This document shows positions 62,079 through 64,000 of a DNA stretch of 64,000 nt, in pieces (the first letter of the stretch is position 1; every line of letters begins with the position of its first letter). The stretch is from Paenibacillus xylanexedens (GTDB lineage Bacteria > Bacillota > Bacilli > Paenibacillales > Paenibacillaceae). The translations under genes and the position numbers were made by a program. The DNA lies in the NCBI RefSeq assembly GCF_007680605.1, contig NZ_VEIO01000001.1, positions 1,426,001 to 1,490,000 of the forward strand, given 5' to 3'. Below the pieces are notes generated by a model, which saw only the letters and a list, made by a program, of their open reading frames with translations, did not search any database and had not been told where the DNA came from.

Positions 62079-63836
62079 TTGTTCAAGATACCGGCACAGT
62101 CGTGGTTTAACAGTATATTTGCACGGCTGATTATGACCTACCTGGTTTTTGTCATACCTTTGATTCTTCTTGGTGTGTATCTGTACCACTGGAGCTACGA
62201 TACGGCAAGTCAGGAAATTTCTTTATCGACAGAGAGGCGGTTAACTCAATACGCGACAGAACTTAACCGGGAGATCGAGTGGATGGAGTTGCAGCAGTTT
62301 GACATTGCAGAGGACCGCAAGCTGAATCGGCTGGCGATCCTCTGGAACAATATGGACCAGATTGAAAAACGGGAAATACTAAATTATTTGTCCGAACGGC
62401 TTGCCTCTTTCAAAAACAGCAGTGTTTATATCAAGAACGTTTACGTACATATTCCTACAGTCAACAAGAGTATCTCCGCAGTGCAGGGCATCGATGAATT
62501 TAATAGTACCTCATACGATTATTTCAGTTCATTCACGCACGAAGAAAGCATTCGATTCATGGTTAAAGACGATACCCTGAATCTGAGTGCGGTCCGTTTA
62601 ACAGGCAAAATGGGAGACGCACCGCTGTTTGTTGTTCAGGTGGAACTGGATAATTTTGCTTTTCAGAATGAATTATCTCAACTTAATCTGTACCCTGAAA
62701 GTGCTTCCCTTCTTATTGAAGACAAAACAGGTTTTGCTATTTTAGACCGGGAAGAGCGCGAGATCATTCTTGCAAACTACCGGGAATATAGTCAAAAGAA
62801 CCCCCTTGAGAGCTTTCGTGTAAATGTAGAGGATACAGCGTACCACGTGAACCAACATCATATGGAGCCTCTTGGTTTATCCATTGCTACATATTTGCCT
62901 GAGAAAATGGTCACCAAACCCTTGAGCAAGTTTTATAAATGGGCATGGATTTTTGCTATCACGTCGTTTATTGCGATTTCAGCTTATCTCTATTCTACGT
63001 ACAAACTGATTCACATTCCTTTATTATTGCTGGTCAAAAGATTCAAAAAGATGGAGGGCGGGGTGCTGGATATCCCGATCGTACACCATCGCAAAGACGA
63101 GTTCGGATTCCTGTATGGCCGCTTCAACCATATGATTGAGAATCTGCAGTTGCTGATTGACCGTGATTTCAAAAAAACGATGATGATGCAAAGAGCTGAA
63201 TTAAAGCAACTCCAGTCCCAAATTAATCCACATTTTTTGTACAACAGTTTCTTCATACTGAACTCGCTTGCACGAACAGGAGAAACGGATCGTATTGAAC
63301 AATTTACAAATATGCTTGGAGAATATTTTCGTTTTATTACTCGTAATGGGACAGATCATGTGCCACTGAAGGAAGAAGTACATCATTCCCGTATTTATAC
63401 GGATATCCAGCAACTGCGATTCTCCAGACGAATCAAGGTTGAATTCGGTGAGGTTCCGCTGGAAATGCAACAGATTCAGGTTCCTAGACTCGTAATCCAG
63501 CCGATTATTGAAAATGCCTATGAGCATAGCCTTGAAAAAAATACGTCCGCAGGTCTGTTACGTATCCAATTCCATATGGAGTCATCATGGGCGGAAATTA
63601 CGGTGGAAGATAACGGGCATGATCTCCAGACAGAAGATATAGAGAAGTTGCAACATAACATGCATCGTGAGGCAACGACGGATGAGATTACGGGATTAAT
63701 GAACATCCATAGGCGTTTGGTTCTGACATTTGGCGAAGGAAGTGGACTATTTCTTTCACGAAGTGAGTTGCAAGGTTTAAAGGTTGTCATTCGAATCCAG
63801 TGGAACGAGGGGGAACACGAATGTATCGACTTCTGA
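62079..63836 (+). CDS. YesM-type sensor histidine kinase
   Basis: A 585-residue membrane kinase: TM helix (about 14-34), extracytoplasmic domain, TM helix (about 288-308), HAMP region, His_kinase domain with phospho-acceptor in LQSQINPHFLYNSFFILNSLA and HATPase_c with IIENAYEHSLEK and VEDNGHDLQ. The G1 box reads EDNGHD rather than the usual DNGxG, so glycine-poor nucleotide binding should be checked. The start is TTG with AGGAGGGG 6 nt upstream. It overlaps the response regulator gene by 16 nt. Confidence 0.88.
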   Translation: MFKIPAQSWFNSIFARLIMTYLVFVIPLILLGVYLYHWSYDTASQEISLSTERRLTQYATELNREIEWMELQQFDIAEDRKLNRLAILWNNMDQIEKREILNYLSERLASFKNSSVYIKNVYVHIPTVNKSISAVQGIDEFNSTSYDYFSSFTHEESIRFMVKDDTLNLSAVRLTGKMGDAPLFVVQVELDNFAFQNELSQLNLYPESASLLIEDKTGFAILDREEREIILANYREYSQKNPLESFRVNVEDTAYHVNQHHMEPLGLSIATYLPEKMVTKPLSKFYKWAWIFAITSFIAISAYLYSTYKLIHIPLLLLVKRFKKMEGGVLDIPIVHHRKDEFGFLYGRFNHMIENLQLLIDRDFKKTMMMQRAELKQLQSQINPHFLYNSFFILNSLARTGETDRIEQFTNMLGEYFRFITRNGTDHVPLKEEVHHSRIYTDIQQLRFSRRIKVEFGEVPLEMQQIQVPRLVIQPIIENAYEHSLEKNTSAGLLRIQFHMESSWAEITVEDNGHDLQTEDIEKLQHNMHREATTDEITGLMNIHRRLVLTFGEGSGLFLSRSELQGLKVVIRIQWNEGEHECIDF

Positions 63837-64000
63837 TTGTAGATGACGAGGAGATCATTACGGATAGTTTGTATGAAACATTTGCGAGACATATGCCGGA
63901 TCGGCTGGATGTATGCAAAGCCTACTCTGCTGCAGAAGCACTTTCCTGGATGAGGCGCTCCAGAATTGATATTGTGTTGACTGACATTCGTATGCCGGGC
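63821..64000 (+). CDS. Response regulator, N-terminal part (cut by window end)
   Basis: The first 60 codons of a receiver domain: LLIVDDEE acidic pocket at residues 4-11 and the phospho-acceptor Asp in IVLTDIRMPG near residue 55. By analogy with the 46 kb pair it is expected to be a YesN-type regulator with a C-terminal AraC domain, but that part is outside the window. It starts inside the kinase gene. Confidence 0.85.
   Translation, partial: MYRLLIVDDEEIITDSLYETFARHMPDRLDVCKAYSAAEALSWMRRSRIDIVLTDIRMPG

Overview
The window reads as chromosomal DNA of a low-to-mid-GC, saccharolytic Firmicute, most likely Paenibacillus. The reasons are strong AGGAGG-type ribosome binding sites, several TTG/GTG starts, CcpA (cre) boxes, YesM/YesN-type two-component systems paired with LplA/B/C-type sugar transporters that lack their own ATPase, a Bacillus-order rbsRKDACB operon, barnase/barstar, and an unusual density of glycoside hydrolases. 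No rRNA, tRNA, CRISPR array, phage gene or complete insertion sequence was seen. One MITE-like element was found.

1-19.3 kb is housekeeping and accessory DNA: the C-terminal part of a HelD-type helicase, a class I glutamine amidotransferase, a DoxX/MarR pair with palindromic operators, an MMPL exporter with its TetR regulator, a 1.1 kb gene-poor stretch ending in a structured leader and terminator, a two-gene carboxyspermidine route to spermidine, an SDR reductase driven by a MerR-type promoter with a MITE-like element in its leader, YitT, TetR/VOC genes, a frameshifted cyclase, a serine hydrolase, an exported YjgB-like protein and an EamA transporter.

19.5-25.3 kb is a complete ribose operon (repressor, kinase, pyranase, ABC importer) with an operator at the transcription start and a second operator-like palindrome inside rbsK. 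25.5-30.4 kb is a PLP-centred unit: yggS, a BenE-family permease and a glyA homologue, followed by a convergent MocR-type PLP-binding regulator. The same sequence motif precedes both the operon and the regulator. 30.6-37.9 kb carries a large exported serine hydrolase, a glutamine-type ABC importer with fused binding protein and permease, a small helical protein, and a TetR/MFS efflux pair with matching operators.

38-64 kb is a hemicellulose-utilisation island: GH27, two AraC regulators, a putative six-hairpin-type glycosidase, GH95, a YesN/YesM pair, an LplABC-like transporter, a GH30 glucuronoxylanase with a carbohydrate-binding-like domain inserted into its catalytic domain, a barnase/barstar pair apparently co-transcribed with a third AraC gene, two GH43 enzymes, and a second binding-protein/kinase/response-regulator set cut by the window end. 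Three promoters in the island (near 41.2, 46.0 and 56.9 kb) share one layout: a CGCAAT direct repeat spaced 21 bp, a -10 box at fixed distance, and a cre box 36-37 bp further on. This suggests one AraC-type activator plus CcpA coordinate the island.

All calls are from reading the sequence; no database search was run.
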